Shown here one piece after another: positions 61,091 to 64,000 of a stretch of DNA of 64,000 nucleotides; the first letter of the stretch is position 1, and each line of letters begins with the position of its first letter. Made by a program: the position numbers and the translations under genes. The DNA comes from Nageia nagi (Eukaryota > Pinophyta): the NCBI GenBank assembly GCA_050084985.1, contig JBITNC010000001.1, positions 148,366,001 through 148,430,000 of the forward strand. The letters are read 5' to 3'. Below the pieces are notes generated by a model, which ran no database searches, was not told the DNA's origin, and saw only the letters and a program-made list of their open reading frames with translations.

Positions 61091-61434
61091 AATTTGGCAT
61101 GGATGTGCACCATTTAAACTTATTGTTATTTCTGTCAACCATGGTGTGCTTGTTTGAGTATTTTTAATGAAGGGCAAGTATTCAATATGTGACATAAACA
61201 CCTTCGAATGTCCACACATTGAGTGATATTCAGGTATATTAAGTGAAAAACTGATGTCCATCACTAGCAGCTACATATAGACTGTATAGTTAGCATTTAA
61301 AAAAGGTGAATAAAGGAAATCTCACTATTTAGTAAAGGGAATAAACTTACACATTGTTGTTGCATAATATGTGGTTGTGTTGTCAGAGTATTCATTAATT
61401 TATTTGTTTATCTATCCAACCCATCATATTGCAG

Positions 61435-61696
61435 ATATCCATATATTACAATCATTCTGAACTTCAGCCAGATGTGGGCATTGTATTGTCTGGTGCAGTT
61501 TTATTCTGTTATACATGATGAACTTCAAGAGATCAAACCGTTGGCAAAGTTTATTAGTTTTAAAGCAATTGTATTTGCAACCTGGTGGCAGGGTGTAGCT
61601 ATCGCAATCATCTGCTCACCAAGTATTTTGGCAGATTCATTAGCAGGTGGACAAAGATTTCAGTCTGGTTTGCAGCATTTCCTCATCTGTATTGAA
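61435..61696 (+). CDS. Single exon of a LAZ1 homolog (DUF300/TMEM184 family)
   Basis: A 262-bp exon bounded by acceptor ATATTGCAG and donor ATTGAA|GTAAGT, open throughout. It encodes YPYITIILNFSQMWALYCLV, QFYSVIHDELQEIKPLAKFI, SFKAIVFATWWQGVAIAIIC and FQSGLQHFLICIE. This is the core of the LAZ1/organic-solute-transporter-alpha-like family (multi-pass membrane proteins linked in Arabidopsis to vacuole/cell-death regulation) and most resembles LAZ1 homolog 2 by the ExIKPLAKFISFKAIVFATWWQ block. No other exon was found in the window. The gene either has long introns, with exons upstream and beyond 64,000, or this is an isolated exon. The LINE would then sit in the preceding intron. Confidence 0.8.
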
Positions 61697-64000
61697 GTAA
61701 GTCGCAGCATTTCTTTGTTGGATCAGTACATAAAAATTTAAGAAAAAACAAAAGAAGAAAACCAAAATTCCTCTAATCAAATATCACAAACATTTTAGAC
61801 AATTGAATAAAATGTGGACTTAGATGCAGAAAATGAACATATGATAACATGATTCAGTACCTAAGTTATCAATATTCCTTAAACCCTTGTTGTGGTTGTA
61901 TGCAATGGATCCGGTGAAGTACATCTTGTGTTGTGCTTGCACACATGCTGGATATACGACTTCCATGTTAAGGTCACATGGGCTTGATATGGGCTATCAA
62001 TCTGTATCCAACATGTCTAGAAATGCCAAGAACAGTAACTTAAATTCAATCTGCAACTAATTTAATTCCCTTATTTGTAATTCCAAGTCAACTCAACCTA
62101 AAGTCTGCCTAGAAAACACAAATTTTCTTCTTCCTTTCCACTCTTTTGTTTTTCATTTTCTGCCAGGTTGAAGGCGAGCACAGATAGGGTCAGTTTTGAA
62201 CTATTTCCTTAAACAACTTTTAGTATCATGTTCTGGTCTTTGTTATATGAGTTTGAAAAATCTGTGTACTTCAATTGATGTTTAACACACATGCACACAA
62301 AATTGCAGTGTATGTGTTTACATTTTGATTTTGATTTTCAGTAATATTAGTATAAATATATCCATAGAATATTGTATACTATGGTCCTGTAAAAACTGTG
62401 TACCTATACCAATGTCTGGCTTCATAATATACTTAGTTTATTAAAACTCCAAAAAAACAGTTCAAGAATATACAGATAGAAATAAATACTGAATAACATA
62501 TAAAAGAAGAAATAAAAGCCCCATATTTTTGTTTTTGCAGAAAGACCAAATATTGTAATCTATCAGTCCCGCAGGACACCTCAGTGCTTGCTTCTTATAA
62601 TTCAACCCACACATGCACAGATAATAGAAGCAGCTCAAGTCTATTTCCTTCCTACAACTACTGCTGACCATTCCATGCCAAAAAGTGCTGGCCAACTTGA
62701 AGATGTTTCAATTTATAATTCTTGTGACTGATGTTTGATCTTCATGATCTTGTCTATTATTCCTGATAAAGTCTGGCCATTTCATCTCTTGCATTTTCCT
62801 ACATGGATTGTAATGCTGCTTCCATGCAATCTCCCTGGCTGTTTCATTTTTTTTTTCTTTGTATGATTGTCTTTTGAATCCAAAGTATGATTGTCTTTTG
62901 AATCCAAAGATTTGATACTGAGCATCGACCATTATGTATAACAAGGCTTAGAGCCTTTTATGTTAGCTTGGCAAAGGCCATGCATTATTGTGTATGACCC
63001 TTGATTATATTTAAAATCATGTGGAATTTCATGAAACCTTGGCTTTGAAGAGGGATGTGTATGAGGGTTGGGGCCCTATCAATGTTGATGACATGTGGCA
63101 GCAGTTGATCGGTAGTAAGCATTTCAATAGTGTATTCAATATTAAGATATTAACAAGCGACCTCCATCAAATGGTGACATTATCATGATAGTGTTCAATG
63201 GCTCATTGGTTATGAAGACTGGAGTAAGAATCTTCCTCATGTTTTAAACACGATCTTTGCCCACCATTGGATTGTAGGATCCTACGCACATATTGAGAAA
63301 AAGGTCCTAGATTTATGAGAAGATATTTATTGAAGATTTGCTAGATAGGGATGTCACTGTAACCACATGTTGCCTTCTCATTAGAGGTGGAATATTGCAA
63401 GGGAATATTTTAACTATGTTAGATAAAACTTAACCCCTTGCCAAATTAGATGTTTGATGATACACCCATCATCGGTTAATAACTGGTCAAGGCCCACTTA
63501 CTTGGCAAGGCATCCATTTTTCTTCTATCATTCCTACCATCATCCAGTCATATGTAAACCATAGTTTCTGGAATCGTCAATTAATTGACAGAATCATTAA
63601 TAGGGTCTGATCGGCAAAGAAAACGATTAATCATCAACTGATTATTGCAATTTACTTTTTGTATGACGTAGCAATTTTCTCCGATTAAATGCAAATCGAA
63701 CCAAGGAAAAAAATCGGGATTAATCATGATTCTTGATGAAAAATTGTCTGACATTTTTGACAAGTGCAACAATGAAGTTAAAAACATAAAATCTCATTCA
63801 TTTCTTACATTTTCTTTCAACCATGAGCTGAGAGGAGCTAGGGGAAACAACAATTTTCATGATTTCACTGAGATTCCAAGTAAATTTTTAAATCTTTTTC
63901 TAATGGTTTTTGAATTTTGTTGGGTATTTTTCCCTAAGTTTTGCAACTGTTTTTTTCTAGTTTGTCTATGAGTTTTAGTGAGTAAATTTGTTTTATTGCA
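61697..64000. other. Downstream intron or intergenic sequence of the LAZ1-like gene
   Basis: No further LAZ1 exon is recognised. Contains a 24-base perfect tandem duplication at about 62,862-62,909 and only chance open frames. Confidence 0.4.
62862..62909. repeat. Perfect 24-base tandem duplication
   Basis: GTATGATTGTCTTTTGAATC plus CAAA, twice in a row. Confidence 0.9.

Overview
This is plant nuclear DNA. It is strongly AT-rich, has GT-AG introns, and is dominated by decayed and nested retrotransposons. The combination of sparse genes, very long LTRs and copia, Ty3/gypsy and LINE relics suggests a large-genome plant, probably a gymnosperm. That assignment is inference; no species marker was found.

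Layout. (1) 180-22,895: a broken replication protein A 70-kDa subunit (RPA1/RPA70) sequence, split by insertions. Its N-terminal, DBD-A and early DBD-B parts lie at about 180-1,250, the next DBD-B piece at 13,690-13,813, and the DBD-B end plus DBD-C at 22,253-22,895. Between them lie a minus-strand Ty3/gypsy element with roughly 3.5-kb LTRs (2,882-13,684) and a minus-strand Ty1/copia element (13,814-22,252). (2) 22,922-28,740: remnants of a Tat-like Ty3/gypsy element on the minus strand and a related RT fragment on the plus strand. (3) 30,158-31,709: a foldback element, a perfect-looking hairpin MITE directly next to it, and a tandem duplication. (4) 32,593-35,523: the one convincingly intact host gene, a two-exon LRR receptor-like pseudokinase of the TMKL1 type. 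(5) 38,222-46,380: a possible LTR, a LINE with ORF1 and endonuclease, and a degenerate plus-strand copia element. (6) 49,129-51,643: a small LTR retrotransposon with 127-bp LTRs, a 5-bp target duplication, a tRNA-Met-type primer site and a polypurine tract. It has no recognisable gag or pol. It carries an uninterrupted 263-residue ORF that looks like a host plastid membrane/zinc-ribbon protein, and a second short host-like ORF. (7) 52,358-59,160: tandem repeats, a copia fragment and unassigned sequence. (8) 59,160-61,090: a 3'-truncated LINE, followed by one exon of a LAZ1 homolog (DUF300/TMEM184 family) at 61,435-61,696.

The most interesting object is the gene-carrying short-LTR element at 49-51.6 kb, which resembles a transduplicating, Bs1-like non-autonomous retrotransposon. 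Next is the RPA70 sequence, whose reading frame continues exactly across the copia insertion once the element and one target duplication are ignored.
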